Shown here piece by piece: positions 17,941 through 25,957 of a DNA stretch of 64,000 bases. Position 1 is the first letter of the stretch. Each line of letters starts with the position of its first letter. The stretch lies in assembly GCF_004153685.1 (NCBI RefSeq), contig NZ_SDQD01000001.1, forward strand, positions 868,001 to 932,000. Direction: 5' to 3'. The stretch comes from Pollutimonas harenae (GTDB lineage Bacteria; Pseudomonadota; Gammaproteobacteria; Burkholderiales; Burkholderiaceae_B). Both the position numbers and the translations under genes were made by a program. Under the pieces are notes generated by a model that did not search any database, was not told the origin of the DNA, and saw nothing but the letters and a program-made list of their open reading frames with translations.

Positions 17941-18047
17941 ATTTTATTATCGATAACGATATGAGGGATGTCAAGAAAAAATCTCCATCGGAAAGTTTCA
18001 AAGGCGTTGACAAGCCAAATTGAAATCAGCGAGAATGGCTCATGATT

Positions 18048-18073
18048 AGAACGATCGTTCTGTCTAAAAGAAC
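18048..18073 (+). promoter_or_regulatory. Probable IclR operator upstream of the first Bug receptor
   Basis: Two overlapping palindromes: AGAACGATCGTTCT (18048-18061, perfect) and GTTCTGTCTAAAAGAAC (18057-18073, perfect 5-bp arms with 7-bp centre). The same double arrangement recurs at 25881-25906 before the second Bug gene. It lies 54 bp upstream of the GTG start. Confidence 0.6.
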
Positions 18074-18126
18074 TATGGTTAATATGAAGTGCCCGGCTAT
18101 CAAGGGCACCCAACAAGGAAGGACAA

Positions 18127-19095
18127 GTGGATCTTAAAAAGCTCACAACTCTGGCCGGCGTCAGCTGCGCCATGCTCAGCGCCTCCAGCCTGGCGGCCGA
18201 ATACCCCAGCAAGCCCATCGAACTCATCGTGCCGTATGCAGCGGGTGGTGCCACTGATGTGATAGCTCGCCTGGTCGCTACTGATGTGTCCAAAGAATTG
18301 GGGCAGACGATTGTTGCGGTCAACAAGCCTGGCGCGGGTACGACGTTGGCTGCGGCCGAAGTGGCGCGCAAAAAGAACGACGGCTATACGCTGTACATGA
18401 CTACGGCCGCCCACACCATCAGCGGCAGCCTGTACAAAAACCTGACTTACGATCCGATTGCAGACTTCACGCCGATTACCCTGGTTGCGCGTATTCCCAT
18501 CGTGCTGGTCACCGCACCGTCGCTCAAGGTATCGACTCTGGCCGAATACATTGAGTTTGCAAAAAAGCAGCCGGAAGGCGTAACAGTTGGTTCACCAGGC
18601 AATGGCTCGCCCCAGCACCTCACGCAGGTACTGTTCAAGGAGCGCACAGGCACCCATCTGCTACATATTCCATACCGTGGCGACGCACCCATGCTTAATG
18701 ACTTGCTGGCTGGACAGGTGCAATCGGCCTTTGTGACCTTGTCGGCAGCGCTGCCCCACATACAGGCAGGCAAGCTGAACGCCCTGGCGGTTGCCAACCC
18801 TGCGCGTATCCCAGCGATCCCAGACGTGCCGACCATGACTGAGGCTGGCCTGAAAGGCTTCAACGCGGCGACCTGGTTTGGACTGTTTGGTCCCAAAGAC
18901 CTGCCTGCGGAAGTACCGCAAACGCTTTTCAAGGCATCCCACAAAGTGGTGGCGGCGCCCGAGTTCACCCAGCGCCTGGAAGCCATGGGCGCCGAGATCG
19001 TGAACATCGGCCCCGATGATTTCCAGAAGCTGGTCAAGAAAGAGTCAGCTCAGTGGGCCAAGGCCGTCAAAGCCTCTGGTGCACGGGTCGACTAG
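18127..19095 (+). CDS. Tripartite tricarboxylate transporter receptor, Bug/TctC family
   Basis: A 322-residue periplasmic solute-binding protein. A signal peptide (about residues 1-24, ending SSLAAE) is followed by the Bug signature YPSKPIELIVPYAAGGATDVIARLV and the internal PYRGDAPMLNDLLAGQV. Bug proteins bind carboxylates, often aromatic or dicarboxylic acids. No TctA/TctB membrane partners are nearby, as is common for the expanded Bug family in Alcaligenaceae, so it is an orphan receptor that may feed another transporter or act in sensing. The start is GTG with AAGGA about 6 nt upstream. It is divergent from the ALDH operon and shares its operator region. Confidence 0.9.
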   Translation: MDLKKLTTLAGVSCAMLSASSLAAEYPSKPIELIVPYAAGGATDVIARLVATDVSKELGQTIVAVNKPGAGTTLAAAEVARKKNDGYTLYMTTAAHTISGSLYKNLTYDPIADFTPITLVARIPIVLVTAPSLKVSTLAEYIEFAKKQPEGVTVGSPGNGSPQHLTQVLFKERTGTHLLHIPYRGDAPMLNDLLAGQVQSAFVTLSAALPHIQAGKLNALAVANPARIPAIPDVPTMTEAGLKGFNAATWFGLFGPKDLPAEVPQTLFKASHKVVAAPEFTQRLEAMGAEIVNIGPDDFQKLVKKESAQWAKAVKASGARVD

Positions 19096-19098
19096 GGC

Positions 19099-19932
19099 CT
19101 AAGCTTCTGATAATCCGGGCGCCTCATGCAGCACGACGGTGTCCGGATCATCCGGACGATATAGCGGATAACGCTCCATGACCATGGGGTCATGTCCAGG
19201 CACGATGTGGTCGGGGCTGTCTGCCGCCGTAGAAAGGCGGGCGTAGCCCGACAACATGTCGGCCACATTGTGAACAATGGGAAAAGGCCTGTGCCTTTCC
19301 ATGTTCTCGTAATAATGTGAGGCATCCGATGCCAGCACTACCCACCCTCGTGCCGTATGTACCCGCACGGACTGCAGGCCCTTGGTGTGGCCGCCTATTT
19401 TCAGCAGGCTGACGCCCGGCGCGATGGTTTGATTGCCATCATGGAACACCACCCTGTCGTCATACACACTGCGTACCAGCGTGACGACGTCATCGACTGA
19501 GTAAGCATGCCGCAGCGGCTCGAAGCACATGCATCGGCCGGTGGCATACTCAAGCTCGGCATCCTGCACATGAAAACGGGCATTCGGAAGCTTGTCGAGA
19601 TTGCCCGCATGATCGTAGTGCAGATGGGTCAGGATGACATCACTGACTTGGGCGGCATCGACACCCAGGCTGGACAGGGCCTCGATCGGGCAGCGTATCA
19701 TTTCGCGCTTGCGCTTGGCTGCCGTTGCTGCGCTGAAGCCGGTGTCGACCAGCAGCAGGTGCTCGCTTGAACGCAGCAGCCATACGAAGAAGTCCATGGG
19801 CATGGGTCCATCGTGCGGATCCCCGCCTAGAAAATTGTCGCGGCGTGTCCGCGACATGCGGGCATATCGCAAGGCGTAGACCTCGTATTCTGGCAGGTCG
19901 GTGGCATTGGCATCACTGTGCTGCATGGTCAT
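19099..19932 (-). CDS. MBL-fold lactonase-like hydrolase (AHL-lactonase family)
   Basis: A 277-residue metallo-beta-lactamase-fold enzyme with a complete dinuclear zinc site: H103, H105, D107 and H108 in LTHLHYDHAG, H182 in IGGHTKG, D203 in ASDASHYY and H247 in VPGHDP. The layout is that of N-acyl-homoserine-lactonase-like proteins (AiiA/AttM type), which open lactone rings; relatives open other lactones. Its start overlaps the livF stop by 4 bp (ATGA), so it is the last gene of the eight-gene transport operon and translationally coupled. Within the island it most likely hydrolyses a lactone intermediate. Quorum quenching is an alternative but the catabolic context argues against it. Confidence 0.8.
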   Translation of the reverse strand: MTMQHSDANATDLPEYEVYALRYARMSRTRRDNFLGGDPHDGPMPMDFFVWLLRSSEHLLLVDTGFSAATAAKRKREMIRCPIEALSSLGVDAAQVSDVILTHLHYDHAGNLDKLPNARFHVQDAELEYATGRCMCFEPLRHAYSVDDVVTLVRSVYDDRVVFHDGNQTIAPGVSLLKIGGHTKGLQSVRVHTARGWVVLASDASHYYENMERHRPFPIVHNVADMLSGYARLSTAADSPDHIVPGHDPMVMERYPLYRPDDPDTVVLHEAPGLSEA

Positions 19933-20642
19933 ACTCCAAGATAGGCTTTCTGTATTACAGGATCGGCGAGCAACTCGGCACCTTTGCCGCTGCGGATGAT
20001 TTCGCCATGCTCCAACGCATAGGCCTGATTCGACAAGCGCAAGGCCAGGCGCGCGTTCTGCTCCACCAGAATAATCGTTATTTGCTTGTCCTGATTGATG
20101 CGCTCGATTGCGCCGGCGATTTCCGCCACGATTTTTGGAGCAATACCCAGCGATGGCTCATCCAGCATTAGCAATCGCGGGTTGGCCATCAATGCACGTC
20201 CGATGGCGACCATTTGCTGCTCGCCGCCCGAAAGCGAACCGGCCAACTGGCGGCGTCTTTCTTTAACGCGGGGGAACAGGCTGTAGATCTCGTCGAGCGT
20301 GCGGCCGATGACCTGGCTCGATTTCACGCCATGGGCCCCCACCATCAGATTTTCTTGCACTGACATACGTCCAAACAGGCGCCGGCCTTCGGGTGACAGC
20401 GCAATACCTGCATGCACGCGTGTGGCCGACCCTTGCCGGGTGATGTCCTGATCATCAAGAAGAATACGGCCCCGGGCGGCCGGAACCAAACCAATAATGG
20501 ACTTGAGCGTTGTGCTTTTGCCGGCGCCGTTCGATCCTATGAGTGCCGCGATGCTGCCCGCTTCCACACTGAAGCTGATATTGCGCACGGCCTCCAGCGG
20601 TCCGTAGGATACGGTCAGGTCCTGAATATCAAGCATGGGCAT
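19929..20642 (-). CDS. livF: Branched-chain-amino-acid-type ABC transporter ATPase LivF
   Basis: A 237-residue ABC ATPase. Walker A is GSNGAGKSTTLKSI, the signature is SLSGGEQQMVAIGRAL, Walker B is LLMLDEPSLGI, and the switch histidine region is IILVEQNARLAL. It hydrolyses ATP to drive the LIV-type importer with LivG. It overlaps livG by 14 bp (8 bp if translation starts at the second Met, 20636) and the lactonase gene by 4 bp. LIV-type systems also import aromatic and other carboxylates, so the substrate need not be an amino acid. Confidence 0.9.
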   Translation of the reverse strand: MPMLDIQDLTVSYGPLEAVRNISFSVEAGSIAALIGSNGAGKSTTLKSIIGLVPAARGRILLDDQDITRQGSATRVHAGIALSPEGRRLFGRMSVQENLMVGAHGVKSSQVIGRTLDEIYSLFPRVKERRRQLAGSLSGGEQQMVAIGRALMANPRLLMLDEPSLGIAPKIVAEIAGAIERINQDKQITIILVEQNARLALRLSNQAYALEHGEIIRSGKGAELLADPVIQKAYLGV

Positions 20643-21408
20643 AATCGGGCGCTCCCAAATAGGCTTCGATCACGGCGGGGTGCTCGCGAATGTACTCAGG
20701 GGTGCCTTCGGCGATCTTCTCGCCCTGAACCAGCACCACAATCCGGTGGCATAGCTCCATGACCAGGGCCATGTGGTGTTCGACCAGCAGCAGTGTCAGG
20801 CCGTCGTCACGCAGTCGGCGCAGCAATTGTGTAAGGTCCTTGCATTCTTCATGGTTCAGGCCAGCGGCCGGCTCATCGAGCAGCAGCATGCGTGGCTGGG
20901 TGGCCAGCGCAACGGCGATCCCCAGCTTTTTCTGCAAACCATAAGGCAGGCTGCCTGCCGCCGCCTCGCGCCAGGCCTGCAAATCGGTCACACGCAGAAT
21001 CTCATCGATTTCGGCGGAAATGGCTTGAGGGCTCAGTGTACGATGGCGCCGGCCTGTCAGCAGGCCGACCGCCGAGCCGGAAATGCGGGACAGCAGTCCA
21101 CGATAAATATTCTCGGCCACGGACTCGTTGGGATAAGTGGATGTCGACTGGAAGGTGCGCGCCAGGCCGTGCGCCACCACGCGGCTGGGAGGCCCGCCAG
21201 AAATGTCTCGTCCGTCGAAATGAACCTTGCCCCCGGAGGGTGGGAGGGTACCGGTAATGACATTGAATGCAGTGGTTTTGCCAGCGCCGTTGGGGCCGAT
21301 CAGGCCGACGATTTCACCTTCTTGGACGGAGAAGCCGAGGTCGTGCAAAGCCATCAAGCCGCCGAAGCGGCGCGTCAGTCCATGGATAACAAGCAGATCC
21401 TGGCTCAT
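20629..21408 (-). CDS. livG: Branched-chain-amino-acid-type ABC transporter ATPase LivG
   Basis: A 259-residue ABC ATPase beginning MSQDLLVIHGLTRRFGG. Walker A GPNGAGKTTAFNVITG, signature LPYGLQKKLGIAVALA (degenerate, as usual in LivG), Walker B RMLLLDEPAAGLN, then TLLLVEHHMALV. The ATG at 21408 has GGAGGA 7 nt upstream and overlaps the livM stop by 4 bp; a longer frame from 21714 only overlaps livM and is not real. It is the cytoplasmic partner of LivF. Confidence 0.92.
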   Translation of the reverse strand: MSQDLLVIHGLTRRFGGLMALHDLGFSVQEGEIVGLIGPNGAGKTTAFNVITGTLPPSGGKVHFDGRDISGGPPSRVVAHGLARTFQSTSTYPNESVAENIYRGLLSRISGSAVGLLTGRRHRTLSPQAISAEIDEILRVTDLQAWREAAAGSLPYGLQKKLGIAVALATQPRMLLLDEPAAGLNHEECKDLTQLLRRLRDDGLTLLLVEHHMALVMELCHRIVVLVQGEKIAEGTPEYIREHPAVIEAYLGAPDYAHA

Positions 21409-22382
21409 GAGTTCCTCCGGGTAACAAGGCGGCACAAGGTATCGGGCAAGGCTGCCAGGCCACCGGGTAGAAAGCGCAGAATAAGAATGAGTGCCGCGCC
21501 ATAAAAAATATGTTGGGTCTGGACGGCGCCCCGAAAAAGTTCCGGCAAAGGCGTAAGCACAATGGCGGCCACCAGCGGACCCCAGGTTGACTGGCGCCCG
21601 CCAATGACCAGCATGATGATGAGTCCTATGGAAATGCTGGTATTGAAGGATTCGGGCGAGATATAACCGATATAGCGTGCCAGCAAGTTGCCGCCGAAGG
21701 CGGCCATGGCACATCCACCCACAAAGGCGAAAACCTGCAAACGATGTACGCTCAAGCCGGTGGATTCAGCCAGGCCCGGATTATCGGCGACCGAGTCGAT
21801 GGCATGCCCCAGGGGCGAGCGGAACAGGCTGTGCATGATCAGCACCGACAATAGCGCTACGACAAGTGCCAGTCCGTAGAACTTGGCGCGCGTATCGAAC
21901 ACTATGCCCAGGAATTCCGCCGCGGCGATACCGGTAATACCATTGGCGCCGCCTGTGATGCCGGAGAAATCCAGCAATACCAGTCGTATCAGCTCACCGA
22001 ATGCGAAGGTGACGAGTACAAAATAGACCCCCTTCAGGCGCAGGATGACCCAGCCCAGCAGCAAGGCGACGATAGCCGTGATAACGGTGCCCGCCAGCGC
22101 GGAGCTCCAGAATGCCAGGCCCATGTGCTGGCTGGCCAAGACACCCACATAAGCCCCTATGGCCATGAAGGCGGCATGCCCCAGCGAGAGCTGGCCGGAG
22201 CGGCTGACGAGCGCCAAGCCATTGACGACCAGTACATTGAGTGCCGCCAGCACCGCCAAGTGCAGTACGAACTGGCTGGAGAACCAGGGAATGAGTGCAA
22301 TGACGGCCAGCGCGACAAAACAAAGTACCCGCAGTCCTGTACGCTGCGGAGTGGAGCGTGTAGTCATGTGTGTGGTTTGCAT
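21405..22382 (-). CDS. livM: LIV-type ABC transporter permease LivM
   Basis: A 325-residue inner-membrane permease with about eight to ten hydrophobic segments. The LivM signature is present: SGQLSLGHAAFMAIGAYVG near residue 66 and the coupling region SPLGHAIDSVADNPGLAESTGL. It begins 1 bp after the livH stop and overlaps livG by 4 bp. It forms the translocation channel with LivH. Confidence 0.92.
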   Translation of the reverse strand: MQTTHMTTRSTPQRTGLRVLCFVALAVIALIPWFSSQFVLHLAVLAALNVLVVNGLALVSRSGQLSLGHAAFMAIGAYVGVLASQHMGLAFWSSALAGTVITAIVALLLGWVILRLKGVYFVLVTFAFGELIRLVLLDFSGITGGANGITGIAAAEFLGIVFDTRAKFYGLALVVALLSVLIMHSLFRSPLGHAIDSVADNPGLAESTGLSVHRLQVFAFVGGCAMAAFGGNLLARYIGYISPESFNTSISIGLIIMLVIGGRQSTWGPLVAAIVLTPLPELFRGAVQTQHIFYGAALILILRFLPGGLAALPDTLCRLVTRRNS

Positions 22383-22383
22383 C

Positions 22384-23253
22384 TCAGGCTTCTCCTTGGC
22401 CGAGCAAGCCTTTGGGGCGGACTACCAGCATTACAATGACGATCATGAAAATCAGCATGTCGGCCGTGCTGCTGCTGAAAAACAGACTGCTGTAACTTTC
22501 GAGCAATCCTAGCGCCAGTCCCGCGACCGCTGCGCCCGGGATGCTGCCCAGGCCGCCCAGGATGACAACGATAAAAGCCTTCAGCAGAGGCGCTGCGCCC
22601 ACGAAGGGTGATACCGAGAACAGGGGTGCCATGAGCGCGCCTGCCACGGCGGCCAACCCTACACCTATGCCGAAGCCAATCGGGTAATAGATGCGTGACC
22701 GTATGCCCTGGATGGAAGCAATCTCGAAGTCCTCGACGACGGCACGCAATGCCCGGCCAGGCCGGGAGTGCTTCAGAAAGGTATAGAGCAGGGCGAGTAC
22801 CGCCAAGGCGAATACCACGACATAGATGCGCGAGGTGGGGATGGCGATTTTGCCGAATCGGGTGGCGCCCTGCGCGACCGATGGCATGGATAAGGGGTCG
22901 GGACCAAAGAACATCAGTGCCAGGTTTTGCAGAATCATGGCCAGGCCAATGGTGGCGATCATGCCATTGAGCTCGTCGTGACGAAAAGGCTTGAGCACCG
23001 CCCACTCGACTACCGCGCCGAAAAGCACGGCGCCCACGAAGGTGATGGCCAGCGCGGGTAGAAAGGGCAGGCCCAGCCCGGCGGTCAGGAAGTAGGCCCC
23101 GAAGGCGCCCAGCATGTAGAACTCGCCGTGGGCGAAGTTCACCATGCGCATCACACCGAATACCAGCGTGAAGCCTACGGCCATAAGAAGGTAAAGCAGG
23201 CCGACAATCAGCCCATTCACCGTCGCTTGCGCAATCAGAATGCTCCAGTCCAC
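22384..23253 (-). CDS. livH: LIV-type ABC transporter permease LivH
   Basis: A 289-residue inner-membrane permease. The LivH signature lies at the N-terminus (GLIVGLLYLLMAVGFTLVFG then MRMVNFAHGEFYMLGAF), the EAA-like coupling region is PGRALRAVVEDFEIASIQGI, and GGLGSIPGAAVAGLALGL lies in the C-terminal part. It starts 15 bp after the binding-protein gene in the same operon. Confidence 0.92.
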   Translation of the reverse strand: MDWSILIAQATVNGLIVGLLYLLMAVGFTLVFGVMRMVNFAHGEFYMLGAFGAYFLTAGLGLPFLPALAITFVGAVLFGAVVEWAVLKPFRHDELNGMIATIGLAMILQNLALMFFGPDPLSMPSVAQGATRFGKIAIPTSRIYVVVFALAVLALLYTFLKHSRPGRALRAVVEDFEIASIQGIRSRIYYPIGFGIGVGLAAVAGALMAPLFSVSPFVGAAPLLKAFIVVILGGLGSIPGAAVAGLALGLLESYSSLFFSSSTADMLIFMIVIVMLVVRPKGLLGQGEA

Positions 23254-23268
23254 GATGTATCCTTGTGC

Positions 23269-24432
23269 TTATTCGCAGCCACTAACCGTGCAGCGTGCGC
23301 GTATGACCTCTTTTCCGGCCTTGACCTCGGCCACATAGAACGGTGCGTTCAGTTGGTGATTGCTGCCGTACATTTCCTCGCCTGTCCAGTTCAACTTGCC
23401 CAGCGAACCGTCGAAGTCGGTGATTTTTTCGAGCTCGATCCTTACTTTGTCGGTGTCTGTGACTGTGCCGGCGCGCCTCATGGCTTCGAACAGCATACGA
23501 GTGCCGTCGTAGAAGGCGGGGCTGAAGCCGTTCATGGGGCTGTTGTACTTGGCTGCATAGCGTTCCGCATAGGCCTTGGTCGAGGCCAGTTCCGGGTCGA
23601 TAGGCGTGTGAACAAACATGCCTTCGGTGGCATCAACCCCGGCGACGTTCACAATTTCCTGAGTTGCAGGGCCGCCGGTGCGGATGATCGTGCCGGTAAA
23701 GCCGATCTCGCGGGCTTGCTTGACGATCAGGCCCGCAGTGGTGGGCGAATTGCCATCGAGCTCGATGGCCTGGATGCCGCGGGCCAGCATGCGTGTCAGC
23801 AAGGGAACAAAGTCGACGCGATCACGTTCGAAGAATTCGACAGCGGCCAAGTCGGCCCCGGCATGTTTGTAGGCGGCCTTCAAGTCAGTGGCAATTTGCT
23901 GGCCTGTTTCATCGTTGGGGAAAAGTGCGCCGACCTTCTTGACGTCCTGGGTCTTCACGATCCAGTCGATTTGCGGTTGGGAAACCTCGGCGGTGGTGAT
24001 GTTGGGCCGGAAGGTAAATGGCTTGTCTTGCTGCAGGGCCTTTGAGGTAAAGCCCAAGGTCATGACGATGACTTTGTTTTTTTCGGTAATGGGCTGTATG
24101 GCCAATACCGGTGCCGATCCCACCGGGCCGACGATGTACTGGACCTTGTCTTCGAACACAAGGCGATTGGCCACCGTGACTGCCTCATTGGCCTGATACT
24201 TGTCGTCGTAGGCGATGACATTGACCTTGTACTGTTTGCCGCCGACTTCCAGCCCGCCTTTTTCATTGACCTCGTCAGCAGCGATTTCGGCTGCGTTCTT
24301 CATGCCCTGGCCCCAGGCGGCGCCGGCGCCCGACAGCGTGACCAAAGCGCCGATGTTGAGCGTTTCTTGTGCGGAAACAGAAAGCGGAACCGCCAGGCAG
24401 GCGAGTAGTGCGGCGATAGGTGTGAATTTCAT
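23269..24432 (-). CDS. LIV-type ABC transporter substrate-binding protein
   Basis: A 387-residue periplasmic binding protein with a signal peptide (about 1-21, ending SVSAQ) and the Leu/Ile/Val-binding fold: NIGALVTLSGAGAAWGQGMKNAAE, then YDDKYQANEAVTVANRLV and IVGPVGSAPVLAIQP. It captures substrate for LivHMGF. Hydrolase and SCP2-like genes precede it in the operon, which suggests a ligand other than branched-chain amino acids, perhaps an aromatic or terpenoid acid. The C-terminus holds two Cys (ARCTVSGCE), possibly a disulfide. Confidence 0.9.
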   Translation of the reverse strand: MKFTPIAALLACLAVPLSVSAQETLNIGALVTLSGAGAAWGQGMKNAAEIAADEVNEKGGLEVGGKQYKVNVIAYDDKYQANEAVTVANRLVFEDKVQYIVGPVGSAPVLAIQPITEKNKVIVMTLGFTSKALQQDKPFTFRPNITTAEVSQPQIDWIVKTQDVKKVGALFPNDETGQQIATDLKAAYKHAGADLAAVEFFERDRVDFVPLLTRMLARGIQAIELDGNSPTTAGLIVKQAREIGFTGTIIRTGGPATQEIVNVAGVDATEGMFVHTPIDPELASTKAYAERYAAKYNSPMNGFSPAFYDGTRMLFEAMRRAGTVTDTDKVRIELEKITDFDGSLGKLNWTGEEMYGSNHQLNAPFYVAEVKAGKEVIRARCTVSGCE

Positions 24433-24457
24433 GTTGTTGTCTCCTGGGAAATCCGGT

Positions 24458-25324
24458 TCAGACCGGAGGTAGTGAGGTGCCAGTATGGATCTCGTTCAGG
24501 ACTGGCAGGATGTATTGGCGGAACTGTTGCGGGTTCTCGCTCATGGGAAAATGGCCAAGCTCGCGCATGATGGTGACTTGGGCGCCGGGTATGGCTTCCG
24601 CCGTGCGTAGCGTGTCGGCGGGCGAGCATGAAAAATCGTATTCGCCGGTCAATAGATAGAGCGGGCAGCTTTGGGTATTTATATTGTTCAGCTTGCCGCG
24701 CAGGTCGCTGTCGGTACGATAGAAGTAAAGATCGCCCCGAAAAATGCCTGGTCCGCCCTGCATGTATTGCCACAAGGTTTCATGCCGGTGCAGCGCGGGC
24801 GACTGAGGTGCCACCAGGCCAGATACAAGTGCTGCGCACACTTCACCGCCATGTACATCGCCGCGATGCAGCCATTGAGTGTCGTACCAGGGCTGTTGGT
24901 AATCGGCGCTTTCGACGCCGATCAGGGCGCGAAACTGCTTGCCATGGTCGTTCGCCAACTGCAGCACGATGCGCCCGCCGATGGAGCACCCGATGAGTAC
25001 AGGGGCATCAAGCTCAAGCGCCTGGCAGAACGACAGAATGGTTTCCACATAAAGCTCGGTGGTCAGCTGGTATTCGGTGTCTTGCCAGCCTTCGGGCGGA
25101 TATGACTTGCCATGCCAGGGCATGTCGAAAGCCAGTACACGGAATTTGCTGGTGATGTCCGGGTCGCACAGCATGTGGCGATACTGGCGGTTGTCGGCCC
25201 CGGCGGTATGCAGGCAGACCAGAGGTATGCCGGCTCCTGCCTCCTCGACATAAACACGACAGCGCTTGCCAGCGATGTCAAACGACAGATAGCGGCCCGT
25301 AATCGGTTCGAAGGGTGTGTTCAT
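24458..25324 (-). CDS. Alpha/beta-fold hydrolase
   Basis: A 288-residue alpha/beta hydrolase beginning MNTPFEPITGRYLSF. The oxyanion region is CLHTAGADN (38-45), the nucleophile elbow IGCSIGGR places Ser114, and the likely Asp and His are D230 (GEYDFSC) and H258 (LGHFPMSENP). It should hydrolyse an ester, lactone or C-C bond in the cytoplasm. The ATG at 25324 has GGGAGA upstream and overlaps the preceding stop by 4 bp, so the two genes are coupled; a longer frame from 25480 has only a shadow N-terminus. The transporter operon context suggests a catabolic hydrolase. The substrate is unknown. Confidence 0.85.
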   Translation of the reverse strand: MNTPFEPITGRYLSFDIAGKRCRVYVEEAGAGIPLVCLHTAGADNRQYRHMLCDPDITSKFRVLAFDMPWHGKSYPPEGWQDTEYQLTTELYVETILSFCQALELDAPVLIGCSIGGRIVLQLANDHGKQFRALIGVESADYQQPWYDTQWLHRGDVHGGEVCAALVSGLVAPQSPALHRHETLWQYMQGGPGIFRGDLYFYRTDSDLRGKLNNINTQSCPLYLLTGEYDFSCSPADTLRTAEAIPGAQVTIMRELGHFPMSENPQQFRQYILPVLNEIHTGTSLPPV

Positions 25325-25701
25325 GCTGTCTCCCTGCCCAGGGCCAACACGTCCTTGATGTACTGGAGGTTGGCCATCAGGGGCTGCAGGTTTCCTTCTA
25401 TGCGCAGTTCGCCCTGCTTGGCCAATGCGAAGATGTCGTGGCTGTCGGGTTGGGGCACGGGCTGCCAGAAGCGTGACCACGCATCGGCGCTGGCGCGAAT
25501 GGCGAAATCCCAGGAGGTGAGCGGAGCGATGACTTCTTGCACGTCAAGTACTTGACCGTTTTGAATGCGCAGCAATCGTTCGTGCTCGCCGAATTGGACA
25601 AGTACGGTTGCATTGAACGGCCGGCGGCGGACATAACCCTGTGCACGCTGTGCGAAGCGCTGCGCCAGCTGCATGCCGCTCGCGGTGGGTGCCACTGTCA
25701 T
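25321..25701 (-). CDS. Small SCP2-like protein of unknown function
   Basis: A 126-residue soluble protein, first gene of the eight-gene operon. It starts MTVAPTASGMQLAQRF with AGGAGA 5 nt upstream; a longer start at 25764 would run through the operator and is unlikely. The pattern LVQFGEHERLLRIQNGQV ... ADAWSRFWQP ... ALAKQGELRIEGNLQPLM resembles the sterol-carrier-protein-2 fold, which binds hydrophobic acyl or sterol ligands. This family call is tentative. Its coupling to the hydrolase (4-bp overlap) suggests that it presents or binds the same hydrophobic substrate. Confidence 0.6.
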   Translation of the reverse strand: MTVAPTASGMQLAQRFAQRAQGYVRRRPFNATVLVQFGEHERLLRIQNGQVLDVQEVIAPLTSWDFAIRASADAWSRFWQPVPQPDSHDIFALAKQGELRIEGNLQPLMANLQYIKDVLALGRETA

Positions 25702-25724
25702 GCTTGTCTCCTGTTTATGATCTG

Positions 25725-25762
25725 GTTCTTTCTGATAGAACATGTATTCTTTTTGAAAGAAC
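25725..25762 (-). promoter_or_regulatory. Two tandem IclR-type operators of the transport operon
   Basis: GTTCTTTCTGATAGAAC (25725-25741) has perfect GTTCT/AGAAC arms, and ATTCTTTTTGAAAGAAC (25746-25762) matches with one arm mismatch. The centres are 21 bp apart, two helical turns. They lie 24-61 bp upstream of the first gene of the leftward operon, a position that would overlap its promoter. Confidence 0.6.
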
Positions 25763-25880
25763 ATTCTAATAATACGATGTTTGCAGTGTCAATATGTGTT
25801 TACGCAACCTGTTCTGGCCCCAATCTCTGGCTTGAAACCTCGTCCTTTCATTGACAGTTTTGTGTAATGACTTATAAAAT

Positions 25881-25906
25881 AGAATAATCGTTCTGTTAAG
25901 CAGAAC
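25881..25906 (+). promoter_or_regulatory. Probable IclR operator upstream of the second Bug receptor
   Basis: GTTCTGTTAAGCAGAAC (25890-25906) is a near-perfect palindrome with 6-bp arms, overlapped on the left by AGAATAATCGTTCT (25881-25894). The arrangement is the same as at 18048-18073 before the first Bug gene. It lies 52 bp upstream of the ATG. Confidence 0.6.
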
Positions 25907-25957
25907 GGTATGACACGTCAATACATATGACGAACGGCACTACAACAGGAGGTTGAT

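Noticed and set aside
21409-21714. N-terminal extension of livG by 102 residues
   Set aside because: It lies wholly inside livM in another frame; the ATG at 21408 has GGAGGA and the 4-bp overlap typical of liv operons.
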